Part shown: positions 8,842 through 17,167 of the stretch, piece after piece
Numbering within the stretch: the first letter of the stretch is position 1
Layout of the letters: the number at the start of each line of letters is the position of its first letter
Source of the DNA: Candidatus Melainabacteria bacterium
Lineage (GTDB): Bacteria > Cyanobacteriota > Vampirovibrionia > Gastranaerophilales > Gastranaerophilaceae
Direction of reading: 5' to 3'
NCBI GenBank assembly: GCA_003258725.1
Contig: QHMG01000008.1
Span: forward strand, 1-64,000
Length of the DNA: 64,000 nt
Made by a program: the position numbers and the translations under genes
The notes under the pieces: generated by a model
Told to the model about the DNA's origin: nothing
The model's database searches: none
Seen by the model: the letters and a program-made list of their open reading frames with translations, nothing else

Positions 8842-9513
8842 TTAATCGTCACAAGAATCTTGAGGCATTTCGTGTTTTATACCTAATTTCTCTTGAATTT
8901 CCTTGATTTCATACGTCATACGTTGAATTTTACACTTCACAGGGTCTGGAATACGGTTATGCATAAGTGTTCCGTTTTCATCGTAATATTTTTGTTTAAC
9001 AATTCGTCCTGGAATACCTACAACAGTGGCAAAATCTGGTACATCTTCAACCACTACTGAACCTGCGCCAACTCTTACGTGCTTTCCAAGAGTAATATTA
9101 CCCAAAACCTTTGCACCTGCGCCAACAATTACACCGTCCATTAAAGTTGGGTGACGTTTACCTTTGTCTTTACCTGTTCCACCCAAAGTTACTTGTTGAT
9201 ATATCAAAACATCATTACCAATAATCGTAGTTTCGCCAATTACAACGCCTTCACCGTGATCAATAAAAAATCTTTCGCCAATTTCTGCCCCTGGGTGGAT
9301 TTCAATTCCTGTCAAAATTCGCATTATAAATGAAATAAATCTCGGAACAAACGGGATTCTCCATTTATAAAGTTTATGCGACAACCTATGCGCCAAAAGG
9401 GCGTGTAGGCCTGGATAGCAAAAAATAACCTCTAAAATATTATTCGCTGCTGGGTCTTTTTCGTAGATTGTTTTTATATCATCTTTTATGTGAAATATCG
9501 CTCTATCAAGCAT
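8842..9513 (-). CDS. cysE: Serine O-acetyltransferase
   Basis: 223 residues. An N-terminal helical domain is followed by left-handed beta-helix hexapeptide repeats (GAEIGERFFIDHGEGVVIGE, with the catalytic His-Asp region, and VGAGAKVLGNITLG). It acetylates L-serine to O-acetylserine, the substrate of the neighbouring CysK. Start and cysK stop overlap by one base, which suggests translational coupling and a CysE-CysK pair made in equal amounts. The C-terminal tail ends in SCDD instead of the classical Ile, so binding to CysK in the E. coli manner is not evident. Confidence 0.93.
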   Translation of the reverse strand: MLDRAIFHIKDDIKTIYEKDPAANNILEVIFCYPGLHALLAHRLSHKLYKWRIPFVPRFISFIMRILTGIEIHPGAEIGERFFIDHGEGVVIGETTIIGNDVLIYQQVTLGGTGKDKGKRHPTLMDGVIVGAGAKVLGNITLGKHVRVGAGSVVVEDVPDFATVVGIPGRIVKQKYYDENGTLMHNRIPDPVKCKIQRMTYEIKEIQEKLGIKHEMPQDSCDD

Positions 9514-10406
9514 TAGCTAAATAACTCCGTAGATAAATATCTTTCACCAAAGTCACACATTACAGTAACAATAAGTTTATTAGGGTTTTGTTCTGATAAT
9601 TTTAATGCAGCTGCAAGGTTTGCACCTGATGAAATACCTGCCAATATACCTTTATTTTTTGCTAAATATTTAGCTTTTTCAATAGCCTCATCGCCTGATA
9701 TTGTCATAACTCCGTCTAATTTACCGTTTTTGTAAATTTCTGGAACAAAGTTTGCACCAATACCTTGAATTTTGTGTGGACCTGCTTTACCTTCAGTTAA
9801 CAAAGGACTTTCTAAAGGTTCTACACCGTAAACTTTTACGCTAGGTTTCAAATCCTTTAAGCCTTTTGCAACACCTGTTGCAGTTCCGCCAGTACCGATA
9901 CCGGCTACAAAAATATCTACTTTTCCGTCTGTATCTTCAAAAATTTCTTTTGAAGTTGTTTCAATGTGTGCCAAAGGGTTTGCCATATTCGCAAATTGCA
10001 TTGGCATAAACGAATTTTTGTATTGCTTTGTAAGTTCTTTTGCCTTATCAACAGCACCTTGCATACCTTGTTCTTTTGGAGTCAAAACAAGTTCTGCGCC
10101 ATAGCCTTGAATCATTTTACGTCTTTCAATTGACATACTTTCTGGCATTACAATAATAATTTTTAAGCCCATAACAGCACAGCACATAGCCAACCCAATA
10201 CCTGTATTACCGCTTGTTGGTTCAATTACAACTGTATCTTTGTCAATTAAGCCCTGTTTTTTAGCTTCATTTAGCATATAAAAAGATGCTCTATCTTTTA
10301 CCGAGTGCGAGGGATTTAAAAATTCTAATTTTAGTAAAATATTGTCGTTATATTTTACCATAGGAGTTTTACCAATTAATTCCAACACATTTTCGTAAAC
10401 TTTCAT
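9513..10406 (-). CDS. cysK: Cysteine synthase (O-acetylserine sulfhydrylase)
   Basis: 297 residues, a fold-type II PLP enzyme. The Schiff-base lysine lies in HSVKDRASFYM, the substrate loop is PTSGNTGIGLA, and the phosphate-binding glycine loop is GIGTGGTATG. GILAGISSGANLAAA is the conserved C-terminal block. It makes cysteine from O-acetylserine and sulfide. It starts four bases after the tyrS stop and overlaps cysE by one base, forming a tyrS-cysK-cysE operon. Confidence 0.95.
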   Translation of the reverse strand: MKVYENVLELIGKTPMVKYNDNILLKLEFLNPSHSVKDRASFYMLNEAKKQGLIDKDTVVIEPTSGNTGIGLAMCCAVMGLKIIIVMPESMSIERRKMIQGYGAELVLTPKEQGMQGAVDKAKELTKQYKNSFMPMQFANMANPLAHIETTSKEIFEDTDGKVDIFVAGIGTGGTATGVAKGLKDLKPSVKVYGVEPLESPLLTEGKAGPHKIQGIGANFVPEIYKNGKLDGVMTISGDEAIEKAKYLAKNKGILAGISSGANLAAALKLSEQNPNKLIVTVMCDFGERYLSTELFS

Positions 10407-10410
10407 TTTT

Positions 10411-11628
10411 CTACCTCACTACTTTTGCGAATTTTCTCTTTCCGGCTTGCAAAACACCTTCTTTTTCCACTAAAAAAGTAGGTTCTGCAACTTTTTCACC
10501 TTCAAACTTAACGCCACCGCCTTGAATTAGACGTTTGCCTTCGCCTTTAGATTGAATAAACTTTAATTCTAATAACAAATCTAGAATATTTTGACTTTCA
10601 ACGAGTTTGTATTCTGGAATATCCTCTGGAATACCTTTGTTTGAAACAACATTAATAAATGCTTCTTGAGCTTTATCTGCACCGTCTTTGCCATGATATT
10701 CTTCTGTAATAATGTGTGCCAAACGTAATTTTAAATCACGAGGATTGCACGCATTATTTTCTAAATCGTCATGAACTTTTTTAATTTCATCATTTTCTAA
10801 ATCTGTTAAAAGTTCGTAGTATTTCAAAATTAGAGTATCAGGAATACTCATAATTTTACCAAACATATCATTTGCATTATCAGTTAATGAAATACAATGT
10901 TCTGGGTAAGATTTACTCATTTTAACAACACCGTCTGTACCTTCTAATAGTGGCAATAACATTACTAATTGAGGATATTTTCTACCATAAGCAGTTTGAA
11001 TATCACGTCCTAAAAGAGTGTTAAATCTTTGGTCAGTACCACCAAATTCAATATCAGCATCAATTTCATAAGAATCATAAGCCTGCATTAATGGGTAGAA
11101 AAATTCGTGAATAGCAATTGGCTTACCTTCTGAATATCTTTTTGCGAAATCATCACGAGTCATCATTTGAGCAACAGTAACATGTGATGCAAGTTTTAAC
11201 ATATCAGTAAAACTTAATTTATGTAACCAATCAGCATTATTTGTAACTTCAACATCAGTTACATCAATAACTTTTGAAATTTGTTCAAAATATGTTGCCG
11301 CATTTGCATCAACTTGTTCTTTTGTCAATGCTGGTCGAGTTTCCGATTTACCAGAAGGGTCACCAACCATTGCTGTTGCACCACCAACAATTAAAACGAT
11401 TTTGTGTCCTAATTTTTGGAACTCTCTTAATTTACGCATTACAACAGTATGTCCTAGATGTAAATCCGGACGAGTTGGGTCCATACCCAATTTTATGCGC
11501 AATGGTTTATGATTATCATGCGAATATTGAAGTTTTTGAGCAAGCTCCATAACTCCGCCTGGAAGAATTTCACAACTTCTGCCGATTTTTTCTGCTTGAT
11601 CAATAAATTCTTGTCTAATTTCTGTCAT
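10411..11628 (-). CDS. tyrS: Tyrosyl-tRNA synthetase
   Basis: About 405 residues. Class I motifs are DLHLGHTV (HIGH variant) and VKMSKS (KMSKS). The tyrosine-binding region DSYEIDADIEFGGTDQRFN is conserved. The C-terminus carries an S4-like RNA-binding domain (IQSKGEGKRLIQGGGVKFEGEKV). The sequence belongs to the TyrS2/TyrZ-like branch judged by its motif variants. An ATG 12 bases further up is in frame, but GAGGAT lies at the right distance only for the ATG at 11626-11628, so that start is used. First gene of the minus-strand cysteine operon. Confidence 0.93.
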   Translation of the reverse strand: MTEIRQEFIDQAEKIGRSCEILPGGVMELAQKLQYSHDNHKPLRIKLGMDPTRPDLHLGHTVVMRKLREFQKLGHKIVLIVGGATAMVGDPSGKSETRPALTKEQVDANAATYFEQISKVIDVTDVEVTNNADWLHKLSFTDMLKLASHVTVAQMMTRDDFAKRYSEGKPIAIHEFFYPLMQAYDSYEIDADIEFGGTDQRFNTLLGRDIQTAYGRKYPQLVMLLPLLEGTDGVVKMSKSYPEHCISLTDNANDMFGKIMSIPDTLILKYYELLTDLENDEIKKVHDDLENNACNPRDLKLRLAHIITEEYHGKDGADKAQEAFINVVSNKGIPEDIPEYKLVESQNILDLLLELKFIQSKGEGKRLIQGGGVKFEGEKVAEPTFLVEKEGVLQAGKRKFAKVVR

Positions 11629-11776
11629 CGTTATCCTCATAAATTAATGTATTTTACTCAAACATAATTATAACAGAAAAAAACTTAATAAAACTTATAG
11701 TTTTTAAGAAATTTTCTAAAGTTTTTTAAAAAATTGTCGATAATAAAAATGCCACTTTAAGAGAGGAGGGTCGCCT

Positions 11777-12133
11777 ATGGTCGAAGCAGTATCAAAAGTA
11801 ACTTCTACAAGACAAACAGAGGCTGTTGCATCTGGAAAAGAAAAGGTAGAAAAGAAAGCTCAAAAAGAAGAAACTCAAAAAGCAAAAGAAAATGATAAAG
11901 TCGAAGAAAAAAAATCCAATAGATCAACAATGGATAGAAGCAAAGTCGATAGACTTGTTCGAGAATATATTGAAAAGCTAAAAGAGGATAATGATTATCC
12001 TGTTGTTCAAGACAAATTGGATAAATGGCTTTTGACTTACGATATTGACAAATTTTTGAAAACTTATCCAGATATTTATTCTGAAATGGATTTGAGAACA
12101 ATTATGTATAACGAAACTATTTCGTATCTATAA
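11777..12133 (+). CDS. Hypothetical protein with charged low-complexity N-terminus
   Basis: 118 residues. The first half is rich in Lys and Glu (KEKVEKKAQKEETQ) and likely disordered or coiled-coil. The second half has a compact sequence (DRLVREYIEKLKEDNDYPVV, then TYPDIYSEMDLRTIMYNE). No signal peptide. Strong SD GAGGAGGG precedes the start by six bases. The start context GTCGCCTATGG is shared with the gene at 2981-3289. It is monocistronic with its own terminator. Family not recognised. Confidence 0.7.
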   Translation: MVEAVSKVTSTRQTEAVASGKEKVEKKAQKEETQKAKENDKVEEKKSNRSTMDRSKVDRLVREYIEKLKEDNDYPVVQDKLDKWLLTYDIDKFLKTYPDIYSEMDLRTIMYNETISYL

Positions 12134-12145
12134 TTAAATTTAGAC

Positions 12146-12180
12146 AAAAAAGGCGCTGAGCGTACGCTCAGCGCCTTTTT
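12146..12180. terminator. Terminator, 17-bp palindrome
   Basis: AAAAAGGCGCTGAGCGT and its exact complement meet without a spacer, and T or A tracts at the ends make it work in both directions. It separates the 11777 gene from the convergent gene ending at 12245. Confidence 0.85.
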
Positions 12181-12244
12181 ATAAACTTACCAGTTATAAA
12201 AATTAGACTTATATTCTTACAGTATTAAAACTTGTAGACTTAAT

Positions 12245-13195
12245 TTATGAGAATAATTGGAATGACTTACTGATGTTATCACTAATTAATGATTTAACTG
12301 AATCGTATTCAGTCTTTAATGCTGAGTGTTCAGTGTCCATTTCTTTCATTTGTTGGTCTAACTTCTTTTCTTTTGTATTAATTTTTGCAGTAGATGCATT
12401 GTATTCAGCCTCTGCTTTTGCTAAGTTTTCACTGTACGATTCAATACCTAATGAAACATTGCCTGAAACGGAAGTCTCTTTCCAGCTGTCATCTGTTTTT
12501 TCTTCTAAAATAAATTGACCGCTTTCAATTGCCTCATACAACCAATTAGGGTCATTTGCAACACTATCATCAAAAGCAAATGCACCGTCAAAAGATTTTG
12601 TTTGACCGTCTGATGCTGTTGTTGAAGCATCAAACATGTCGTTAAACATTTGAGTATAATAATCAATCTCTGATTGGCTGATTACCCCTGCATTTATAAA
12701 ATCTCTATATGGGTCGTTAGGGCCATATAGACCTGTTTTTTGAGTACCTGTCTTGTCATAAGCACCTACCCAAGACATTTCACCTGTTGTCATTTGCAAA
12801 ACGAATGTATAACCAGCTTCTTTTCTTCTTGCATCTTCTGTTGGGAGTTTTCCACAGAAACTGTCTTTATTATTGTTATAAGAAAGTGAATTTTTATAAT
12901 TTTGATATACTGATTTTGATACAATAGTTTTTCCGTCAGTACGTTTCAATCTCAAATTAGAACCGGCTTTAGACAATTCGTTGATAGTCAAATTAACTTT
13001 TACAGCTTGACCTGTAGAATAATCAGTTCTAGTTAATTTGCTTGCATTTAAAGCTTTTGTATATTTGTTTGCAACTTGTTCAGACTCATCTGCAAGTCTA
13101 ATTTTTGTATTAGAAATTTGTTGAGAGCGTAACTCAATATCATTCATACGAGATGTTATAGATAATAATCTAGCTTGTGATGCTGACATTCCCAT
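12245..13195 (-). CDS. Hypothetical MGMSASQARLL-type protein
   Basis: 316 residues. The N-terminus MGMSASQARLLSITSRMND and the following helix (QQISNTKIRLADESEQVANKY) recall flagellin or hook-junction type helical ends and are, as I remember, common in gut Melainabacteria hypothetical proteins. The middle is Gly/Asp/Asn-rich with aromatic residues (TTGEMSWVGAYDKTG). The last 70 residues form a strong coiled coil ending in FQLFS. No signal peptide is visible. A helical-bundle, self-assembling or exported protein is possible; this is inference. Confidence 0.65.
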   Translation of the reverse strand: MGMSASQARLLSITSRMNDIELRSQQISNTKIRLADESEQVANKYTKALNASKLTRTDYSTGQAVKVNLTINELSKAGSNLRLKRTDGKTIVSKSVYQNYKNSLSYNNNKDSFCGKLPTEDARRKEAGYTFVLQMTTGEMSWVGAYDKTGTQKTGLYGPNDPYRDFINAGVISQSEIDYYTQMFNDMFDASTTASDGQTKSFDGAFAFDDSVANDPNWLYEAIESGQFILEEKTDDSWKETSVSGNVSLGIESYSENLAKAEAEYNASTAKINTKEKKLDQQMKEMDTEHSALKTEYDSVKSLISDNISKSFQLFS

Positions 13196-13358
13196 AATTT
13201 TGCTCCTTTTACATTCCTTACATTGCCATTATCGGCATAAACGCATGTATTCTTGAGGGTTTTAAAGATTTTGTTACATTAGTTTACACAAGAAGTTATT
13301 TTCTTATTCATTTAAAACTGTACAAATATGTTATTTTATGATATCATATTTTTTACAA

Positions 13359-13575
13359 AGGGGTAGTTCCTATCACTCCTTCCACACACGTATTTACTAA
13401 GAATTGGTGGAAAGGAGGTGATAAAAATGAGTAAAGAATCAATAAAAAGTGCCATCAAGGTACTGATAGCACTTTTAAACTTAATTGTTCTTTGCTTATA
13501 GGGGACTAAGCCAAGCCTTAAGGAAGTTGCATTTCTTTAGGGCTTGCCCCTATGTTTATATTATTTACGATTTTT
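13359..13575 (+). ncRNA. Dispersed structured RNA element, copy A (with 24-codon ORF)
   Basis: The 5' arm TATCACTCCTTCCAC (13371-13385) pairs with GTGGAAAGGAGGTGATA (13407-13423), with two single-base bulges, burying the Shine-Dalgarno sequence. The loop holds ACTAAGA. After the ORF, a 13-bp hairpin spans 13513-13545. CCCCTAT (13547-13553) can pair either with ATAGGGG at the ORF stop (13498-13504) or with AGGGG at the 5' end (13359-13363). The 3' end runs into T-rich sequence shared with copies B (21490-21730) and C (36406-36630). A TATCAT-like -10 lies upstream, near 13342. Confidence 0.6.
13427..13501 (+). CDS. 24-residue hydrophobic peptide, element copy A
   Basis: ATG with an exceptionally long Shine-Dalgarno match (AAAGGAGGTGAT, complementary over 12 bases to the usual 16S rRNA 3' end). 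The peptide opens MSKESIKSAIK and continues as an uninterrupted Leu/Ile/Val helix ending in CL. It aligns without gaps to the peptide at 36477-36551: M-[SA]-K-E-x-I-K-[ST]-x-I, then hydrophobic. Size and character suit a type I toxin-like or regulatory membrane peptide. No database support is available here. Confidence 0.55.
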   Translation: MSKESIKSAIKVLIALLNLIVLCL

Positions 13576-13592
13576 CAAATTTTGTCAACCAT

Positions 13593-14102
13593 TTAGCCAA
13601 TTACAGGAGCAACAAATGTTCTTGCGGCAAGGTCTTTGTCTAACATTAACAAGGCTTTTTTGTCTTCGCCAATTAATCTTAATGTTGCTAAAACACCGCC
13701 TACATTTGATTCTTCTTCAACTTGTTCTTTCAAGTACCAATCTAAGAATGACAATGCAGCTCTGTCTCTAACTTCGTCTGCTACGTCCATTAAGTGATTA
13801 ATTCTTGAAGTTACAAATTCTTCGTGTTTTAAAACTTGTTCGAAAATTTCTAACGGAGTTTTGCCTTCAACTTCTGGTTTGTCGATAGCTAAAAGTTCAA
13901 CCCTACCACCACGTTCCAAAACGTAATCATACATACCCATTGCGTGAGCTTTTTCTTCTTGAACTTGAACGTCCATCCAATTTACAAAACCTTGCAAATT
14001 CATTTCTGAAAATCTTGATTTCATATCCAAGTATAAATATGCTGAAAACAATTCCTTGTTAATTTGTTCATTAAATTCTTTTTCCATTTTTTCGTTTAAC
14101 AT
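13593..14102 (-). CDS. ftnA: Ferritin
   Basis: 169 residues, the length of bacterial non-haem ferritins. The ferroxidase residues are in place: Glu in NKELFSAYLYLDM, E-x-x-H in QEEKAHAMGMYDYV, and Glu/Gln in LKEQVEEESNV. It stores iron as a ferric core in a 24-mer. It lies 15 bp downstream of a Fur/PerR regulator gene, and both are probably expressed from the promoter that carries the Fur-like box at 14515-14529. Confidence 0.93.
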   Translation of the reverse strand: MLNEKMEKEFNEQINKELFSAYLYLDMKSRFSEMNLQGFVNWMDVQVQEEKAHAMGMYDYVLERGGRVELLAIDKPEVEGKTPLEIFEQVLKHEEFVTSRINHLMDVADEVRDRAALSFLDWYLKEQVEEESNVGGVLATLRLIGEDKKALLMLDKDLAARTFVAPVIG

Positions 14103-14117
14103 AATTCAACCTTCCTT

Positions 14118-14498
14118 TTATTCTTCTTTTAAACAATCTTCGCAAATTCCGTGCAAAATCACATCATAACTTGTAACCTTGCAATGCATTTCATTTTCTG
14201 TTTTCTCCAAAATATTTGGTGCAACATTACTAGAAACATCAAAAATACGCTTGCACTTGTCGCACATCATGTGATAATGTTCGTGTGTATTGTGGTCAAA
14301 ATGAGCTTTTTGCTCAAGACCGTCAATTTTTTTTATAACTCCACCCTCTGCCATTTTATTAAGGTTTCTGTAAACCGTCGCTACACCTAAAGTTGGGTAA
14401 ACTTCTCTAATTTTATCACACAAATATTCAGCCGTTGGATGAACAACATTGTCCTTCAACGCCTTTAAAACAATTTCTTTTTGAGCCGAGTAATTCAT
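14118..14498 (-). CDS. Fur family regulator, PerR-like
   Basis: 126 residues. A winged-helix DNA-binding domain contains GVATVYRNLNKMAE, the recognition helix of the family. Metal ligands lie in HFDHNTHEHYHMMC. Two CxxC pairs (CDKC and CEDC) form the structural zinc site, as in PerR and many Fur proteins. The short length and operon with ferritin favour a PerR or Fur role in iron storage and peroxide response; I cannot separate the two. A 7-1-7 inverted repeat sits 17 bp before its start, indicating autoregulation. Confidence 0.85.
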   Translation of the reverse strand: MNYSAQKEIVLKALKDNVVHPTAEYLCDKIREVYPTLGVATVYRNLNKMAEGGVIKKIDGLEQKAHFDHNTHEHYHMMCDKCKRIFDVSSNVAPNILEKTENEMHCKVTSYDVILHGICEDCLKEE

Positions 14499-14514
14499 AT
14501 TTTTCCTTAGAAAC

Positions 14515-14529
14515 TGATAACTATTATCA
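14515..14529. promoter_or_regulatory. Fur/PerR-box upstream of the regulator-ferritin operon
   Basis: On the minus strand the site reads TGATAATAGTTATCA. It matches the classical 7-1-7 Fur consensus (TGATAATnATTATCA) in every fixed position but one. It is 17 bp from the start codon of the PerR-like gene, where it would overlap the promoter. Confidence 0.7.
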
Positions 14530-14566
14530 AAATTATTATTTCACTAAAAAATTTTAAAGTCAAGCT

Positions 14567-14590
14567 GTCAGGCAATGCCTGACTTTTTTA
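14567..14590. terminator. Hairpin with T-run between engB and the Fur-like gene
   Basis: GTCAGGC, AAT, GCCTGAC followed by six T on the plus strand. It lies between the engB stop and the Fur-like gene promoter. The T-run is on the plus strand although the flanking genes are on minus, so its direction is unclear. It may still end engB transcription weakly or stop antisense transcription. Confidence 0.5.
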
Positions 14591-14596
14591 ATAATT

Positions 14597-15187
14597 TTAA
14601 TCGGCTATATTTTCTTTGCTCAATTCCAAAAGGTGTGCAAAAATATCGTCACAATAACGTCTGTCGATTGCGCTAAATGGCAAAACAACTCCGCCGAATT
14701 GTTTTTCGACTGATTTTAAAACATTCAAAATCTTGTTTTTAGGCACATAATCCATTTTTGTAACCACTGTAAATATAGGTATTTCGTATGCATTAACCCA
14801 TTCACGCATTTGAATATCGTTTTTTTGTAGTTCATGCCTGCCGTCAACAAGTTGCACAAGAGAGCAAATTTGTTCACGATTCAAAAGATATTCTTCCAAA
14901 TAGCGTTGCCATTTTGCCTGAGCCTCTTTTGAAACCTTCGCATAACCATATCCTGGAAGGTCAGCAATCATAAACTGTTCTGAAAAGTTAAAAAAGTTTA
15001 TCAATCTTGTTTTTCCTGGAGTATTTGAAGTTTTAGCCAATTTTTTGTTATTGCTCAAACAATTAATAAAAGAAGATTTACCAACATTTGAGCGACCTAA
15101 AAGCGGAAATTCAGCAAGCGTGAATTTCGGGCATTGGCTTAATTTTTCGGCACTTATTATAAACTTAGCGTTGATCTGTCTTGACAT
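14597..15187 (-). CDS. engB: Ribosome-assembly GTPase EngB (YsxC/YihA)
   Basis: 196 residues. G1 GRSNVGKSSF, G2/G3 region NTPGKTRLINFF and DLPGYGYAKVS, and G4 TKMDYV match the EngB family, including the typical PGYGYA. It acts in assembly of the large ribosomal subunit. Its first 31 bases overlap the 3' end of the TPR gene in another frame, so the two are cotranscribed and perhaps coupled. Confidence 0.93.
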   Translation of the reverse strand: MSRQINAKFIISAEKLSQCPKFTLAEFPLLGRSNVGKSSFINCLSNNKKLAKTSNTPGKTRLINFFNFSEQFMIADLPGYGYAKVSKEAQAKWQRYLEEYLLNREQICSLVQLVDGRHELQKNDIQMREWVNAYEIPIFTVVTKMDYVPKNKILNVLKSVEKQFGGVVLPFSAIDRRYCDDIFAHLLELSKENIAD

Positions 15188-17073
15188 TTTTTAAATTCTT
15201 TATTTTCTTTTTTCATGTAGCGTTTGTCGATTTTAGCCAATTTTTTTTCAAGTTTAACAATTTTTTTGTTCATTTTCTTGATTTTTCTTGGCTTAATTTC
15301 TAACCCTGCAACAACTTTGTATGCATCAATTGCCTCAACATAATGTTTTTGTTTTTCGCACAATTTTGCGCTTAAAAGAGCTGCATCATAGTTTGTTGGG
15401 TTATAATCTAGAGCTTTTAGAGCATATTCTCTTGCAAAAACTCTGTTTTTATCCTTTTTTTGGAAGAATTTTGCATCTTTGTACAAAGACTCTGATTGAC
15501 GCTCCATGTTCATAATGTAATTCAAATTATGAACAGCTTCTTCGTTTGTTGGGTCAACTATAAGAGCCTTTCTTAGAACATCTTTTGCACTTGGATAAAA
15601 TTTATCATAAGTCAAAATTTCAGCCACATACAAATAATCATCTAAACTTTCAGCAAATACAACCGATTTTTCAAAAGTTTTCTTTGCCTCTTGATACTTG
15701 TTCATTGCGTAATACGCATCACCCTTTGCTAATAGGTCATTCAAACCTCTAACAGGGGCTTTTACAATTTTATCTAATGTTTCTTGAGTAGCTTTTTCTT
15801 GGTTTGTAAGTTTTGCCATTTTTAATTTTGCAAGATACAAATCTAAATCGTTAGGGTTCGCTTGAAGTGCCTTTTCAATGTTGTTATAAGCAGTTTGCAA
15901 TTCCTTTTTGTTAGCAATTACACTCTTGCTTGCAGTATCTCTAACTTGTGCAAAATAAGCGTTTGCCATACCTTTTAAAGCATCTGCATTGTAACCTTCA
16001 ACACCTACAAGTGATGAATAATATTTTAAAGACTCATTATAATCACCCTTCAACAAAGATAATTCGCCGACCTTTAATTTTACTGAATATTGTGCAGAAT
16101 TTACTGCCAAAGCTGATTTCAAACTTGCAATAGCAAGTTCATTATCAAATCTGCGTTCATAAATTTTTGCCAAATTAACGTATGGTTTTGTGTTTTCTGG
16201 TTTTAAAGCGATTGATTTTTTGAAAGACTCAATTGCAGCTGCTTCGTTACCTTGTTTTTTAAGTATTTCTCCTCGTAAGTTGTATGCAACAGAAGAATTT
16301 CCCTTAATTCTTAACGAATGGTCTAAAGCATCTAAAGCCTTAGAATATCCAGATTTTTTATCGTAAACCTGTGCTAAATGAAAATATGCAGTTGAACTAT
16401 TTGGATTTAGTGAAATTGCTTTCATAAAGCGTTTTTGAGCCAAATCGTGATTACCTTGTAAATAATCTACTGTACCTAAATTATCAATTGCGGTTGCATA
16501 ATTTTGGTCAACTTCTAACGCTCTGCCAAAGTATTGACGTGCTTTGTTCCAATTTCCTGTGTTTAATTCAATTACACCTAAAGCGTTATAGGCTTGATAA
16601 TATCTAGGATTTATAATTAAAGCCGTATTAAACTTATTTTGTGCACGCTTTAAAAGTTCTTCTGATTTTTCTCTGTATTCCATATCAGAACTAGCTTGTC
16701 GCTTAACAAGTAAAACACCTTGAGCGTAATGAAGATTAGCATTTTTTGAGAATTTTGGTAAATATTTATTTAATTGAGATTGCGCAACATCAAATTTATC
16801 TTGTTTTACAAGTGAAATGATATAAAGTGAACGAGCGCTAATGTCGTTTGGATTTTTCTTTAGTAAATTATTCAAAAGTCTGTCAGCTGCTGCATAATTA
16901 CCGTAATCAATCATCTTGTCAATATCGTTATAAGTTTTTGCAATTTGAACTTTTACAACTTTTTGAGTAGTCTTAGGTGATTTTCTAGGTTTTGCTTGAA
17001 CATCTGCATAAAAACCGCTTGCAACAAGCCCAATAACTGCACTTGTAATAACCAAAGTTTTGCTTAATCTCAT
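15157..17073 (-). CDS. Exported tetratricopeptide-repeat protein
   Basis: 638 residues. Residues 1-28 form a signal peptide (MRLSKTLVITSAVIGLVASG, then VQA before KPRKSP). The rest is about fourteen TPR units, recognised by repeating patterns such as YYQAYNALGVIELNTGNW and NSSTAYFHLAQVYDKKSGY. It ends in a lysine-rich tail. TPR arrays are protein-protein scaffolds. Being exported to the periplasm or outer membrane, it could belong to envelope assembly, but no partner is visible. It overlaps engB by 31 bases at its 3' end. Confidence 0.8.
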   Translation of the reverse strand: MRLSKTLVITSAVIGLVASGFYADVQAKPRKSPKTTQKVVKVQIAKTYNDIDKMIDYGNYAAADRLLNNLLKKNPNDISARSLYIISLVKQDKFDVAQSQLNKYLPKFSKNANLHYAQGVLLVKRQASSDMEYREKSEELLKRAQNKFNTALIINPRYYQAYNALGVIELNTGNWNKARQYFGRALEVDQNYATAIDNLGTVDYLQGNHDLAQKRFMKAISLNPNSSTAYFHLAQVYDKKSGYSKALDALDHSLRIKGNSSVAYNLRGEILKKQGNEAAAIESFKKSIALKPENTKPYVNLAKIYERRFDNELAIASLKSALAVNSAQYSVKLKVGELSLLKGDYNESLKYYSSLVGVEGYNADALKGMANAYFAQVRDTASKSVIANKKELQTAYNNIEKALQANPNDLDLYLAKLKMAKLTNQEKATQETLDKIVKAPVRGLNDLLAKGDAYYAMNKYQEAKKTFEKSVVFAESLDDYLYVAEILTYDKFYPSAKDVLRKALIVDPTNEEAVHNLNYIMNMERQSESLYKDAKFFQKKDKNRVFAREYALKALDYNPTNYDAALLSAKLCEKQKHYVEAIDAYKVVAGLEIKPRKIKKMNKKIVKLEKKLAKIDKRYMKKENKEFKKCQDRSTLSL

Positions 17074-17122
17074 TTCTTATCCTCAATTTTGTAAATTATT
17101 TCTAAATTATACAAAAATATTG

Positions 17123-17128
17123 TATAAT
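17123..17128 (+). promoter_or_regulatory. -10 box for the Xer recombinase gene
   Basis: Perfect TATAAT, 39 bases before the ATG at 17168, in the divergent gap between the TPR protein and the recombinase. The -35 hexamer is weak. Confidence 0.5.
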
Positions 17129-17167
17129 AGCGCTAACAAAAAAAAATCGTGCGTAAGTAGGAATATT

